Positions 14,831 to 23,606 of a DNA stretch of 48,057 nucleotides are shown one piece after another. The notes beneath the pieces were generated by a model. That model ran no database searches. It had not been told where the DNA came from and saw nothing but the letters and a program-made list of their open reading frames with translations. The stretch's first letter is position 1. Every line of letters starts with the position of its first letter. The stretch spans positions 1 to 48,057 of the forward strand of contig JAFUTW010000016.1 in assembly GCA_017484085.1 (NCBI GenBank). The letters run 5' to 3'. Made by a program: the position numbers and the translations under genes. Source of the stretch: Clostridia bacterium. Its GTDB lineage: Bacteria > Bacillota > Clostridia > Christensenellales > Aristaeellaceae.

Positions 14831-16903
14831 ATGATGAAGCGCTTGTTCTGTATACTCCTCACGATCAGCCTGCTGTTTGCCATCGGGGCCGCCGCGGAAT
14901 CGGACGACGTCATCCGCGTGTCCTCCCGCAGCGAGCCGCAGTCGGTCATCTCCGAGCAGGACGTGTCTGTCACCATCAAGGTGTACAACACGGGTTCGGA
15001 GGATGTTGAGGGGAGCATCACGCTTTTTAATTCCGACGGTCAGTCCGTGGAGAAGTACAACGGGCTGAAGGCCGGACAGACGGTGACCTATACCGGCCCC
15101 TGGCATGTGACGAGCGATCAGATTTCCAAGGGAAAGATCAGTTACTATATCCGCTATCCCGCCAAAGAGGAAGGGGCGGAGCCGCTGCTGCGCACCATCC
15201 CCATCACCATCCAGACGGAGGCGCCTGCCCCGCAGCTGACGGTGACCTATACCGTAAGCCCGACGAGCGCGAGGACGGGACAGCAGATAACGGCGACCTA
15301 TACGCTTTCCAACACCGGCAATATCGAGCTGCGCAACATCGCAATCGACAATGCGGCGTTCAGCGAGAAGAAGCTGACGGCGGCCTCCCTGTCCGTAGGG
15401 GAGCGGATCGTCCTTACAGATACCGTGGCGATGGGCGAGGAGAACCTCATCTGCGAGCCGCAGGTCACCTACCGCTCGGCGGATTCCGACAAAGAGCTCA
15501 CGGTGGAGGATCTCGGCCGGCGCACGGTAGCGCTGACGCAGAACGGCCTTTCTGCGGAGCTTGCCTCCGACGATGCCGAGAACGTCTATCCCGGCGCGGA
15601 TATCGGGCTCACGCTGAAGCTGAAGAATACGGGCGAAACGGCCCTGCAGAACATCACGGCGGCGCTTGATGACGGAACGACACTGCTCAGCCTGGCGGAA
15701 CTGGCTGCCGGCGGCTCCTATGAAAGCAAGGCGGACTATGCGCCCGCCGGTGACGGCACCCTCAGCGCGACGGTTACGGGCAGCACGCCCGGCGGCGAAA
15801 CGGTGACGGTGCAGACCAACGAGATCACCGTCGCGATGCAGGATGCCTCCACCGCGCTCATCCTGGAGGTGAACGCCGCGGCGGAGAATGAGACGATCTA
15901 TTCGGAGCCGGCGGTAGTCCGCTTCGGCGTTGAAGTCAAAAATACCGGTGAAACGGATGCCGCGACGCTGACGGTGACCGAGTCCGGCAAGACGGTCGGA
16001 ACGATTTCCTCCCTGCCTTCCGGCGAAGCGCGCTCCCTCGTCTTTGACGCGGAGCTCAGCATGGCAGGCCAGGTGCAGTTTGCCGTCTCCGGCAAGGATG
16101 CGCTGGGCAACGAGCGGACGTACCGCTCCAACATCATCGAGATGGTCTATGTCGCGCCGACGCCCGCGCCGACCGCGGCGCCGACCCCGACGCCCGTTCC
16201 GCCGACCCCGAGCCCCGTGCCCACGGCGACGCCTGCGCCTACGCTGATGGAGCAGATCAGCGAGCATGTCGACCCCATGATCCTGGCGATTGCGGGCGGC
16301 GTGCTGCTGGCGCTCATCCTCCTTGCCGTCATCCTGCGGGCGGTGAGAAGCGCAAAACAGCAAAAGCGCATGAAGGATGCCGTCGACACCATGACGATGG
16401 AGACGGACGTGCGGGATTCCTTCGGACACAGGAAGGGGCGCAGGCGTACGGCAAAGCCGTCAAAGCAGGAGCGCAGCCAGATCGTCTCCACCACGGAGCT
16501 GACCGAAGAGGATACAAAGGCCCCTGCGGCGCAGGAGACAAAAGAGGAGGCGGAGGACAGCCGCCGAAGGCGTCCGGCGCATGAAACTGCAGAGGTTTCG
16601 GATGCCAAGACGCTGAGGGTATCCCCTGCCGACGAGAGGCCCGAATATGTGGAGAATCCGAAGGTGACCGACTCGCAGACGAAGGTCTTCAGCCGCGTGA
16701 CCCCGCCGGACGGGCCGGCCAAAGAGGGCGAGACGATCCGCCTGGACCGTGCCGCTATCGCAAGGAGCGTTTCCGAGGCCGAAAAGGAAGCCGCTGCCGC
16801 CGAGCCGGAAGCGCCGCAGAAAAAGCGCGGACTTTTCTCCAGGCTGGGGAAGAGGGACCAGCAGGCGGAGCAGACGGCGGACGATGACGATCTCTATGAA
16901 TAA
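14831..16903 (+). CDS. membrane-anchored surface protein with CARDB-like repeats and Pro linker
   Basis: The product has 690 residues and starts at the first of two ATGs, with GGGGGAT before it. There is a signal peptide (KRLFCILLTISLLFAIGAAA). Four or so immunoglobulin-like beta domains of about 100 residues follow, each with a CARDB-type turn (VKVYNTGSEDVEGSI, YTLSNTGNIELRNI, LKLKNTGETALQNI, VEVKNTGETDAATL). A Thr/Pro linker comes next (about 440-470), then one membrane segment (PMILAIAGGVLLALILLAVI) and a charged cytoplasmic tail of about 190 residues. Such proteins act as extracellular scaffolds or wall/adhesion factors. The long intracellular tail, rich in Glu and Lys, is unusual and may link to a cytoplasmic partner. 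Confidence 0.8.
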   Translation: MMKRLFCILLTISLLFAIGAAAESDDVIRVSSRSEPQSVISEQDVSVTIKVYNTGSEDVEGSITLFNSDGQSVEKYNGLKAGQTVTYTGPWHVTSDQISKGKISYYIRYPAKEEGAEPLLRTIPITIQTEAPAPQLTVTYTVSPTSARTGQQITATYTLSNTGNIELRNIAIDNAAFSEKKLTAASLSVGERIVLTDTVAMGEENLICEPQVTYRSADSDKELTVEDLGRRTVALTQNGLSAELASDDAENVYPGADIGLTLKLKNTGETALQNITAALDDGTTLLSLAELAAGGSYESKADYAPAGDGTLSATVTGSTPGGETVTVQTNEITVAMQDASTALILEVNAAAENETIYSEPAVVRFGVEVKNTGETDAATLTVTESGKTVGTISSLPSGEARSLVFDAELSMAGQVQFAVSGKDALGNERTYRSNIIEMVYVAPTPAPTAAPTPTPVPPTPSPVPTATPAPTLMEQISEHVDPMILAIAGGVLLALILLAVILRAVRSAKQQKRMKDAVDTMTMETDVRDSFGHRKGRRRTAKPSKQERSQIVSTTELTEEDTKAPAAQETKEEAEDSRRRRPAHETAEVSDAKTLRVSPADERPEYVENPKVTDSQTKVFSRVTPPDGPAKEGETIRLDRAAIARSVSEAEKEAAAAEPEAPQKKRGLFSRLGKRDQQAEQTADDDDLYE

Positions 16904-16917
16904 TCAGCAATAATATG

Positions 16918-16978
16918 AAACGGGCCTGTTGCAGGGACGCGGTTTATGCAACTGCTGTCCCTGTAGCAGGCCCGGTTT
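16918..16978 (+). terminator. long stem-loop terminator
   Basis: AACGGGCCTGTTGCAGGGAC pairs with GTCCCTGTAGCAGGCCCGGT (with small mismatches), followed by TTCT. It ends the surface-protein gene just before the DUF2461 gene. Confidence 0.7.
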
Positions 16979-17000
16979 CTGTGCCGCAAGGAGACTCGGG

Positions 17001-17798
17001 ATGTTTCAGGGGTTTTCTCAGGAAGCGCTGGATTTTTTGACAGGGATCCGGCTCAACAACAATCAGGGCTACTTTGATGCCAACCGGGAAAAGTACGAAC
17101 GGTTCGTGAAAGCGCCGCTCCGTGCGCTGTGCGAGGAGCTGACGCCGGTCGTGCAGCTGATCGATCCGGCGCTGGATACGCGGCCCGGCAGCGTGATGTC
17201 CCGCATCCGCAGGGATACGCGCTTCACCCGGGATAAATCCCCCTTCCGGGATCATGTGTGGCTGGGCTGGCGCTATCCGGGAGAGCGGCGGAGCGAGGGC
17301 TTCCACATGTACTGGGGCTTCGGGCCGGACTGGCTCGGCTGGGGCTGCGGGAGCTACGGCCCGGACAAGCCGCTGATGGACGCGCTGCGTGCACGCATCC
17401 GGCTGCAGCCGGAGGAGGTCCGATCGGCGCTGGCCCCGCTTGAGCTGTGCGGCGAACGGCGGAAAAACGGGCGCTTTACGCTCTACGGGGAGCCTTTCAA
17501 GCGGATGGCTGTGCCCGCCGGCGTGCCGGAGGACCTGCGGGAGTTGTACGGCATGAAGTATTTCGGCGCGGAATCCGTGCCGGAAACGGAAGCCTGGGAG
17601 CAGCTGCACAGCCACGCGATCGCGGAGAGGCTGACGGGGGAACTGGAGCGCATGGCCCCAATCCTGCGGCTGATGAAGGAACTGCGCGCCCAGGCGGGCG
17701 CGCCGGAGCTGCCGCAGAACGCCCCGGACAGGCAGGGGGGCGGGGCGCCGTCGGCCAAAGGGCTGGCGATCCGCACTGAGGAAGAATTTGAGTTTTAA
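17001..17798 (+). CDS. DUF2461 family protein
   Basis: The product has 265 residues and starts at an ATG with AAGGAG eight bases upstream. The family marks are clear: FLTGIRLNNNQGYFDANREKYE at the start, then SRIRRDTRFTRDKSPFRDHV and FHMYWGFGPDWLGWGCG. DUF2461 proteins are conserved, probably cytosolic, and of unknown function. The last 35 residues (Pro, Gly, Gln rich) are not part of the domain. uppP follows 42 bases later on the same strand. Confidence 0.85.
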   Translation: MFQGFSQEALDFLTGIRLNNNQGYFDANREKYERFVKAPLRALCEELTPVVQLIDPALDTRPGSVMSRIRRDTRFTRDKSPFRDHVWLGWRYPGERRSEGFHMYWGFGPDWLGWGCGSYGPDKPLMDALRARIRLQPEEVRSALAPLELCGERRKNGRFTLYGEPFKRMAVPAGVPEDLRELYGMKYFGAESVPETEAWEQLHSHAIAERLTGELERMAPILRLMKELRAQAGAPELPQNAPDRQGGGAPSAKGLAIRTEEEFEF

Positions 17799-17840
17799 GG
17801 CTGTCCGGCGCAAGCCGGGCCCTGCAAAGGAGATTGATCC

Positions 17841-18680
17841 ATGATACTGGATATGCTGAAAGCGATCCTCTTCGGGATCGTGGAAGGGGTTACCGAGTGG
17901 CTGCCCGTCAGTTCCACGACGCACCTGAGGCTGCTGAACCTGCTGATACCGATCGCTGCGCCGGAGTCGTTCATGGCGCTGTTCGAGGTGGTCATCCAGC
18001 TGGGCGCGATCCTTGCGGTGGTGGTGCTGTACTGGCAGAGGCTGTGGCTCTTTGTGAAGCCGGGCAGGGGCTCCGGCCCCGCGGGGGTGCTGCGGATGGA
18101 CGCGGTTCACCTCTGGCTGATGGTCCTCATTGCCATCGTGCCCAGCGCGCTGGTGGGCATCCCGCTGGATGACTGGATCGATGCCCGGCTGGACCGCTGG
18201 GGCGTCATCGCCGTCATGCTGATCCTCTACGGCATCGCTTTTATCGTGGTGGACAGGCCGGAGCGCAGCGGTGGGATCGACAGGGCGGAGGGGATCGGCA
18301 TCCGCACCGCGCTGCTCATCGGCCTTGCGCAGACGCTGGCGCTCATCCCCGGCACCAGCCGCTCGGGCGCTACGATCATGGGCGGCGTGCTGGCGGGCTG
18401 TGCCCGTTCGGCCGCCGTGGAGTTCAGCTTCTTCATGGCCATCCCCACGATGGCGGGCGCCAGCCTCATCAAGCTGATCAAGCTCGGGGGCGGGCTGACG
18501 GCAAAGGAGTGCTTCATCCTGGCTGCGGGGCTGCTCTCCGCCTTCATCGTCTCCCTGTTCTGCATCAGCAGCCTGGTCAGCTACCTGAAGCGCCGCAGCT
18601 TCGCGATTTACGGCTGGTACCGGATCGCGCTGGGGCTTGTGCTGTTCCTGTTCATGATACTGAAAAAACTGCCGGCGTAA
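17841..18680 (+). CDS. uppP: undecaprenyl-diphosphatase UppP/BacA
   Basis: The product has 279 residues and about eight membrane segments. Motif 1: EGVTEWLPVSSTTHLRL (catalytic Glu pair and Ser; the usual SSTGHL has Thr for Gly here). Motif 2: LIPGTSRSGATIMGGVLAG. It removes one phosphate from undecaprenyl diphosphate at the membrane, recycling the lipid carrier for peptidoglycan, and often confers low-level bacitracin resistance. AAGGAG lies nine bases before the ATG. Confidence 0.95.
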   Translation: MILDMLKAILFGIVEGVTEWLPVSSTTHLRLLNLLIPIAAPESFMALFEVVIQLGAILAVVVLYWQRLWLFVKPGRGSGPAGVLRMDAVHLWLMVLIAIVPSALVGIPLDDWIDARLDRWGVIAVMLILYGIAFIVVDRPERSGGIDRAEGIGIRTALLIGLAQTLALIPGTSRSGATIMGGVLAGCARSAAVEFSFFMAIPTMAGASLIKLIKLGGGLTAKECFILAAGLLSAFIVSLFCISSLVSYLKRRSFAIYGWYRIALGLVLFLFMILKKLPA

Positions 18681-18702
18681 CGCTTACGCCGGCAATTCTT
18701 TT
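18665..18702. terminator. bidirectional terminator between uppP and sufB
   Basis: A 10-bp perfect stem, GCCGGCGTAA with TTACGCCGGC, has AAAAA on the left and TTCTTTTA on the right, so it can serve both convergent genes. Confidence 0.88.
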
Positions 18703-18714
18703 ATAGGTGATTTC

Positions 18715-19641
18715 TTATTTGAGGAAGCCGTTGATGATCTGCTCCTCGGCTTCCTGCTCGGTGAGACCCAGGGTCATCAGCTTGATGATCTGGTCGCCCG
18801 CGATCTTGCCGATGGCGGCTTCGTGCACCAGCGCCGCATCCACGTCGTTGGCTTCCAGGCCCGGGACAGCCAGGATGCGGCCCTTGTCCATGATGATGGA
18901 GTCGCATTCCGTGTGCCCGCTGCAGGCGGCATTGCCGACGAGCTTGGCATCGAACTTCTGATAGGAATCGTCTCTGGCGACGGAGCGGGAGACCACATCC
19001 GCGCTGGCGCCTTCACCGTTCAGGCTGACCACGTAGGTGGAAATGGCCCGCTGGCTGCCGTGCGTCATCAGGCGCTCGCGCACGACGAGCTTCGCGCCCT
19101 TGGCCAGCTCGGCGGTGGTGGTGCGGTTGGTGTCATCCACGCCCTTGATCTGCACCATTTCCATCTCGACGCTGCTGCCCTCCTCCTGGTAGACCTCCGT
19201 ACCGGGGTTCAGGATGCGCTTGCCCGTGCCGCTGCCGGAGCCGTAGTGCTTTTCCACGTAGCGGATGCGGGCATTTTTGCCGACGTAGAAACGGTGGATG
19301 CCGTCATGCTCGGAATCCTTGGGGCCGCAGTTGTCGATGCCGCATCCGGCCACGATGGTGACGTCCGCGCCTTCTCCGATGTAAAAATCGTTGTAAACGA
19401 GCTCCGTGAGGCCGCTCTGGGTCATGACCACGGGGATGTGCACGCTTTCGTTCTTCGTGCCGGGCTTGATGCGGATATCCAGACCGCTCACGTCCGTTTT
19501 CGGCGTGATTTCGATGTTGGCCGTCGACTGCCGCCCCGCGGACTGGCTGTTCGAACGGATGTTGTAGGCGCCTTCCGGCACCTTGTGCAGATCGGCCACC
19601 TCGCGCAGCAGCCTCATTTGTATTTCGTCCAGCTTCAGCAT
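18715..19641 (-). CDS. sufB: SufB/SufD-family Fe-S cluster scaffold (SMS-type)
   Basis: The product has 308 residues and starts at the ATG at 19641, which overlaps the sufC stop by seven bases (ATGCTGA), so translation is coupled. The beta-helix core of SufB/D is visible (ITPKTDVSGLDIRIKPGTKN, DVTIVAGCGIDNCGP, EVYQEEGSSVEMEMVQIKGV, LVGNAACSGHTECDSIIMD) with Cys residues in CGIDNCG and CSGHTEC. The C-terminus HEAAIGKIAGDQIIKLMTLGL carries the conserved helix. It is shorter than E. coli SufB (about 495 residues) and matches the two-gene SufBC systems of Clostridia and archaea. No desulfurase or SufU gene is adjacent. Confidence 0.85.
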   Translation of the reverse strand: MLKLDEIQMRLLREVADLHKVPEGAYNIRSNSQSAGRQSTANIEITPKTDVSGLDIRIKPGTKNESVHIPVVMTQSGLTELVYNDFYIGEGADVTIVAGCGIDNCGPKDSEHDGIHRFYVGKNARIRYVEKHYGSGSGTGKRILNPGTEVYQEEGSSVEMEMVQIKGVDDTNRTTTAELAKGAKLVVRERLMTHGSQRAISTYVVSLNGEGASADVVSRSVARDDSYQKFDAKLVGNAACSGHTECDSIIMDKGRILAVPGLEANDVDAALVHEAAIGKIAGDQIIKLMTLGLTEQEAEEQIINGFLK

Positions 19642-20390
19642 ACGGCGACCTCGTCTTTCTTCACGATGGTTTTGCGGCATTCCGGCACGGCGGACTGTGT
19701 GCCGATGAGCCCGGGCAGGATCTCGTCCCTCGGGCCGTGGGCGGCGACGCGCCCTTCCCTCAGCACGACGATCTCATCCGCGATGGACAGGATGCGCTCC
19801 TGATGGGAGATGATGAGGATGGAGCTGCCCCGGATGTTTTGCCGCATCCCTTCAAAGACCTGGATGAGGTTCTGGAAGCTCCACAGGTCGATGCCGGCCT
19901 CGGGCTCGTCAAAGATGGACAGGCTGGGCGCCTTGGCCAGGACGGTCGCGATCTCGATGCGCTTGAGTTCGCCGCCGGACAGGCTGGCGTTGACTTCCCG
20001 GTCGATGTAGTCGCGCGCGCAGAGGCCGACCTGCACCAGATAGTTGCAGGCATCCGCCGCGGTGATCTGTTTGCCGGCGGCGATGCGCAGCAGGTCCAGC
20101 ACCTGGATGCCCTTGAAGCGGACGGGCTGCTGGAAGGCGAAGCCGATGCCCTTCTTCGCCCTGTCCGTGATGGAGAGGCTTGTGATGTCCTCCCCGTTAT
20201 AGAGGATGCGGCCGGAAGAAGGCTGTTCCACTCCGGCGATGAGGCGGGCCAGCGTGGACTTTCCGCCGCCGTTGGGGCCTGTGATGACGACGAGACGCCC
20301 GTCCCCGATGGTGAGGCTGACGTCGCGCAGGATTTCCTTTTCCTGGCTCTCCGAGTCCACGGCAAAGGATACGTTTTGAAGTTCGATCAT
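19635..20390 (-). CDS. sufC: SufC ABC-type ATPase
   Basis: The product has 251 residues. It has Walker A GPNGGGKST, the signature LSGGELKRIEIA, Walker B PSLSIFDEPEAGIDLWS and a His switch in LIISHQE. The FAFQQPVRFKGI segment and Glu after the D-loop are typical of SufC rather than transporters. It powers assembly of Fe-S clusters on the SufB-like partner. AGGAGGT lies before the ATG. Confidence 0.92.
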   Translation of the reverse strand: MIELQNVSFAVDSESQEKEILRDVSLTIGDGRLVVITGPNGGGKSTLARLIAGVEQPSSGRILYNGEDITSLSITDRAKKGIGFAFQQPVRFKGIQVLDLLRIAAGKQITAADACNYLVQVGLCARDYIDREVNASLSGGELKRIEIATVLAKAPSLSIFDEPEAGIDLWSFQNLIQVFEGMRQNIRGSSILIISHQERILSIADEIVVLREGRVAAHGPRDEILPGLIGTQSAVPECRKTIVKKDEVAVC

Positions 20391-20460
20391 GAAGATATAC
20401 CTCCGGGTTTCCAGTTTGGCATTGATTCAGAGACAGAAAGCTGCGCGCCTTGCATGACGC

Positions 20461-21156
20461 TCAGAAGATCCAGGGCGGGATGAGGCGCAGGCCGCGCACA
20501 AGGACGAGCAGGATGAGGTGAAGGGGCGCAGCGGCGTAAAATGCGCAGGTGAGCGCGCGGCCATGCGGCCCCTGCCTGCCGCTGTACAGAAAGACGGGCA
20601 GCGCCGAAAGCGGCGCGGCGAGGCTGGCGCGCACCCAGGAGGGATCGACGCCGGCCAGCGCGAGAAAAAGTGAATACAGCAGCGGGAGGGCAAAAGCGGC
20701 CAGCGCGGCACGCCGCCTGCTTACTCTTGCGCGGTAAAAGGCGAAGACGAGCGCAGGGCCCAGCCAGCCGTACGAAAGGCGCAGCAGCATGGAAAGCAGA
20801 CAGGCCGCGGCCGGCACGAGAAACCGTCGCGCGCCGGATTGGCCCTGCAGCACCGTCAGCATCCCGAGGCAGAGCAGCAGCGAGAAGGCGGCGTTCTGCT
20901 CCGCAGCGGAGAAGAAAACGCCGAAGTGCAGCAGGTCAAAGGGGATCTCGCAGGCGAGAGCGACAAACAAAAGCCGCAGCGCATAATGCCCGCGGCTGTG
21001 GGTGTGCAGGAAGCCCTGAACCAGCAGAAAGCAGTACAGCGGAAAAGCCAGCGCGCCCGGCATCCGCAGGGCGGCGCCGGAAGGGAGCAGCGCCAGCGCG
21101 GCGTGGTCAAAGAGCATGCACAGCAGCGCGGAAAGACGCACGGCAAACGAGGACAT
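20461..21156 (-). CDS. TraX-family membrane protein
   Basis: The product has 231 residues and about seven or eight membrane segments. The opening (MLFDHAALALL, LGRLAFPLY-like ALAFPLYCFLLVQGFLHTHS) and the EIPFDLLHFG motif are typical of TraX proteins, which acetylate F-pilin in plasmids but are widespread and uncharacterised in Firmicutes chromosomes. GGGAG lies before the ATG. Nothing conjugative is nearby, so a plasmid role is unlikely. Confidence 0.85.
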   Translation of the reverse strand: MSSFAVRLSALLCMLFDHAALALLPSGAALRMPGALAFPLYCFLLVQGFLHTHSRGHYALRLLFVALACEIPFDLLHFGVFFSAAEQNAAFSLLLCLGMLTVLQGQSGARRFLVPAAACLLSMLLRLSYGWLGPALVFAFYRARVSRRRAALAAFALPLLYSLFLALAGVDPSWVRASLAAPLSALPVFLYSGRQGPHGRALTCAFYAAAPLHLILLVLVRGLRLIPPWIF

Positions 21157-21227
21157 GCAGGCGCTCCCTTCATCATGACGATGACGAAATTTTACCGCAA
21201 CTGTCAGGTGCTGTCAAGAAAAAGGGC

Positions 21228-21256
21228 TTGACACAGGAAAACAATTCCGATAAAAT
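21228..21256 (+). promoter_or_regulatory. promoter of the ylxM-ffh operon
   Basis: TTGACA, a 17-base spacer and TAAAAT lie 40 bases before the GTG start of ylxM. This is close to the sigma-A consensus. Confidence 0.88.
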
Positions 21257-21295
21257 AAGCAGGCTGTCAAGGTTTTATACTTTACGGAGGGCGCC

Positions 21296-21646
21296 GTGGA
21301 AGACCGACTGGAAACGGGATGGCTCTTTGATTTTTACGGGCCGCTGCTGACAGACAGGCAGCGGCAGATCCTCACGCTGTGGTGTGAGGACGATCTTTCC
21401 CTGTCTGAGATCGCCTCCCAGGAGGGCATATCGCGCCAGGGGGCGTACGATACGGTACGGACTGCCCAGCAGCGGCTGCGGGGACTGGAAGAGCGCCTGG
21501 GGCTGCTCGCCCGTTACCGGCGGCTGACCGGCGGGCTTCGCGCGTGCCTGGCCGAGGTGCGGGGGATCCCCGGCGACAGGGCCAGGAAGGCGGAAGCGCT
21601 GCTTGCGCAGCTGCTGGCTGAAGAGGAGGAAGAAGATGGCGTTTGA
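21296..21646 (+). CDS. ylxM: YlxM/UPF0122 helix-turn-helix protein
   Basis: The product has 116 residues and a GTG start with CGGAGGG upstream. It begins with FDFYGPLLTDRQRQILTLWC, followed by the sigma-region-4-like helix-turn-helix LSLSEIASQEGISRQGAYDT. YlxM is encoded next to ffh in most Firmicutes and is thought to modulate the SRP pathway. The stop overlaps the ffh start by 11 bases. Confidence 0.92.
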   Translation: MEDRLETGWLFDFYGPLLTDRQRQILTLWCEDDLSLSEIASQEGISRQGAYDTVRTAQQRLRGLEERLGLLARYRRLTGGLRACLAEVRGIPGDRARKAEALLAQLLAEEEEEDGV

Positions 21647-22976
21647 AGGACTGACAGGCCGGCTGCAGCAGGCCTTCGGCAAGCTGCGCGGAAAGGGCAG
21701 GCTGTCGGAGGAGGACGTCAAACTCGTCATGCGCGACGTGCGCATGGCCCTGCTGGAAGCGGACGTCAACTATAAAGTCGTCAAGGATTTCGTGAAGCGC
21801 ACGACGGAGCGCTGCGTGGGGCAGGAGACGCTGGAAAGCCTGAACGCCCAGCAGCAGATCCTGCGGGTCGTGAACGAAGAGCTGACGGCGCTGATGGGCG
21901 GCAGCAACGCGCGGCTCATCTACAGCTCTTCCCCGGTGTCGGTCTTCATGCTCTGCGGCCTGCAGGGCGCAGGCAAGACGACGATGGCGGGCAAGCTGGC
22001 GGGCTGGCTGCGCAAGGACGGCAAAAAGCCTCTGCTGGTCGCCTGCGACATCTACCGCCCTGCGGCGATCAAGCAGCTGCAGGTGGTGGGCTCCCAGGTG
22101 GGCGTCCCGGTCTTCGAGCGGGGCACGCAGGACCCGGTCGCAACGGCAAAGGAAGCGGTGGAGTATGCGAGGAGCCACCAGAACGACGTGGTCATCCTGG
22201 ATACGGCCGGCCGGCTGCACGTGGATGAAGCGCTGATGGATGAGCTCGCGCGGATCTGCGGCGCAGTGCACCCCACGGAAGTGCTGCTGACCATCGACGC
22301 GATGACGGGCCAGGACGCGGTGAACGTCGCGGAGAGCTTCGGCACGAAGCTGGAACTCACCGGCGTCATCCTGACCAAGCTGGACGGCGATACCCGCGGC
22401 GGCGCGGCACTCAGCGTGCGCGAGGTGACGGGCAAGCCCATCAAGTTCTCCGGTATCGGTGAAAAGCTGACGGATATCGAACCCTTCCACCCGGAGCGCA
22501 TGGCATCCCGCATCCTCGGCATGGGCGACATGATGACCCTGCTGGAAAAGGCGCAGGAGAACTTCGCGGCCGAGCCGGAGCAGGCGGAGGATCTCGCCCG
22601 CCGGGCCAAGAACGCCGACCTTACGCTGGATGACTTCCTCACCCAGATGCAGCAGCTGAAGAAGATGGGCCCGCTCTCGGGCATCCTCAAGATGCTGCCG
22701 GGGATGAGCGCCATCGGGGACATCGACATCCCGGACGACGCGATGAAGAAGCCGGAAGCGATCATCCGCTCCATGACGCCGAAGGAGCGCCGCCATCCCG
22801 AGGTGCTGAACGCCAGCCGGCGCAGGCGCATCGCCGCCGGCAGCGGTACGACGGTACAGGACGTCAACCAGCTGATCCGTCAGTTCGAGGACATGAAAAA
22901 GCAGATGCGCCAGATGATGAACCAGGCCAAGGGCAAGAAGGGGCGCATGCGCTTCCCGCTGGGCCGGTTCCGTTAA
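21636..22976 (+). CDS. ffh: signal recognition particle protein Ffh
   Basis: The product has 446 residues and starts at an ATG with GAGGAGG upstream. N domain: ALLEADVNYKVVKDF. G domain: GLQGAGKTTMAGKLA, DIYRPAAIKQL, DTAGRLHVDEALMDE, TKLDGDTRGGAAL. The Met-rich M domain (MKKQMRQMMNQAKG) is followed by GKKGRMRFPLGRFR. GTP-dependent targeting of membrane proteins with 4.5S RNA and FtsY. Complete and of normal length. Confidence 0.97.
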   Translation: MAFEGLTGRLQQAFGKLRGKGRLSEEDVKLVMRDVRMALLEADVNYKVVKDFVKRTTERCVGQETLESLNAQQQILRVVNEELTALMGGSNARLIYSSSPVSVFMLCGLQGAGKTTMAGKLAGWLRKDGKKPLLVACDIYRPAAIKQLQVVGSQVGVPVFERGTQDPVATAKEAVEYARSHQNDVVILDTAGRLHVDEALMDELARICGAVHPTEVLLTIDAMTGQDAVNVAESFGTKLELTGVILTKLDGDTRGGAALSVREVTGKPIKFSGIGEKLTDIEPFHPERMASRILGMGDMMTLLEKAQENFAAEPEQAEDLARRAKNADLTLDDFLTQMQQLKKMGPLSGILKMLPGMSAIGDIDIPDDAMKKPEAIIRSMTPKERRHPEVLNASRRRRIAAGSGTTVQDVNQLIRQFEDMKKQMRQMMNQAKGKKGRMRFPLGRFR

Positions 22977-23050
22977 ACGATGCCGACAATCGACAAGATT
23001 GAGGACATAAACAATCCAAAATAAAGGATCATTTGAAGGAGGAAAACCCC

Positions 23051-23293
23051 ATGGTCAAGATTCGTCTCAAGAGGATGGGCATGAAGAAGAAGCCCTTCTA
23101 CCGTATTGTTGTCGCCGACGAGCGCGCTACCCGCGACGGCCGTTTCATCGATGAGATCGGCTACTACGATCCGCTGCAGAACCCCGCTCTGGTCCGCGTC
23201 GACACCGAAAAGGCCAAGACCTGGATGAAGAACGGCGCCCAGCCCACCGATACCGTACGCGGCCTGCTGAAGAAGGCCGGCGCGCTGGACTGA
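23051..23293 (+). CDS. rpsP: 30S ribosomal protein bS16
   Basis: The product has 80 residues: [20 protein letters not shown], then [14 protein letters not shown] and a [16 protein letters not shown] end, all standard for S16. I chose the ATG at 23051 because AGGAGG lies eight bases upstream. It follows ffh by 74 bases. Confidence 0.97.
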   Translation: MVKIRLKRMGMKKKPFYRIVVADERATRDGRFIDEIGYYDPLQNPALVRVDTEKAKTWMKNGAQPTDTVRGLLKKAGALD

Positions 23294-23311
23294 TAAAAGC
23301 GGGGCCGCGCC

Positions 23312-23542
23312 ATGGAAGAACTGGTACGCATGATCGCCGAATCCCTCGTGGATCATCCCGAGCAGGTGCAGGTGAAAACGGTCGAAGGGCCGGATTCGAT
23401 CGTGCTGGAGCTCAGTGTCGGCCCGGACGACATGGGCAAGGTCATCGGCAAGCAGGGCCGTATCGCCAAGGCGATCCGCACCGTCGTGAAGGCGGCGACA
23501 GCGCGCAGCGAGAAGCCTGTTTTTGTCGAGATTCTGGAATAA
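23312..23542 (+). CDS. khpA: KH-domain RNA-binding protein KhpA
   Basis: The product has 76 residues: a single type II KH domain with the GxxG loop in MGKVIGKQGRIAKAIRTVVK. It sits between rpsP and rimM, as in most Firmicutes. KhpA pairs with KhpB in RNA binding, cell elongation and division control. A terminator follows at 23552. Confidence 0.93.
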   Translation: MEELVRMIAESLVDHPEQVQVKTVEGPDSIVLELSVGPDDMGKVIGKQGRIAKAIRTVVKAATARSEKPVFVEILE

Positions 23543-23551
23543 TGAGCTGAG

Positions 23552-23579
23552 ATGGGTCTGTTGCGGCAGACCCATTTTC
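23552..23579 (+). terminator. terminator between khpA and rimM
   Basis: A 9-bp stem, ATGGGTCTG with CAGACCCAT, is followed by TTTC. It suggests rimM is partly uncoupled from the ffh-rpsP-khpA transcript. Confidence 0.75.
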
Positions 23580-23606
23580 ACCTTATTTTAGTCCTTTGGG
23601 TATACT

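Noticed and set aside
14756-16429. Long minus-strand open frame opposite the CARDB-like gene
   Set aside because: It is a shadow of GC-rich coding on the plus strand. It has an Arg/His-rich low-information sequence, no ribosome binding site and no family signs.
23601-23606. TATACT as a rimM promoter
   Set aside because: It directly touches the ATG, so transcription would begin inside the gene.
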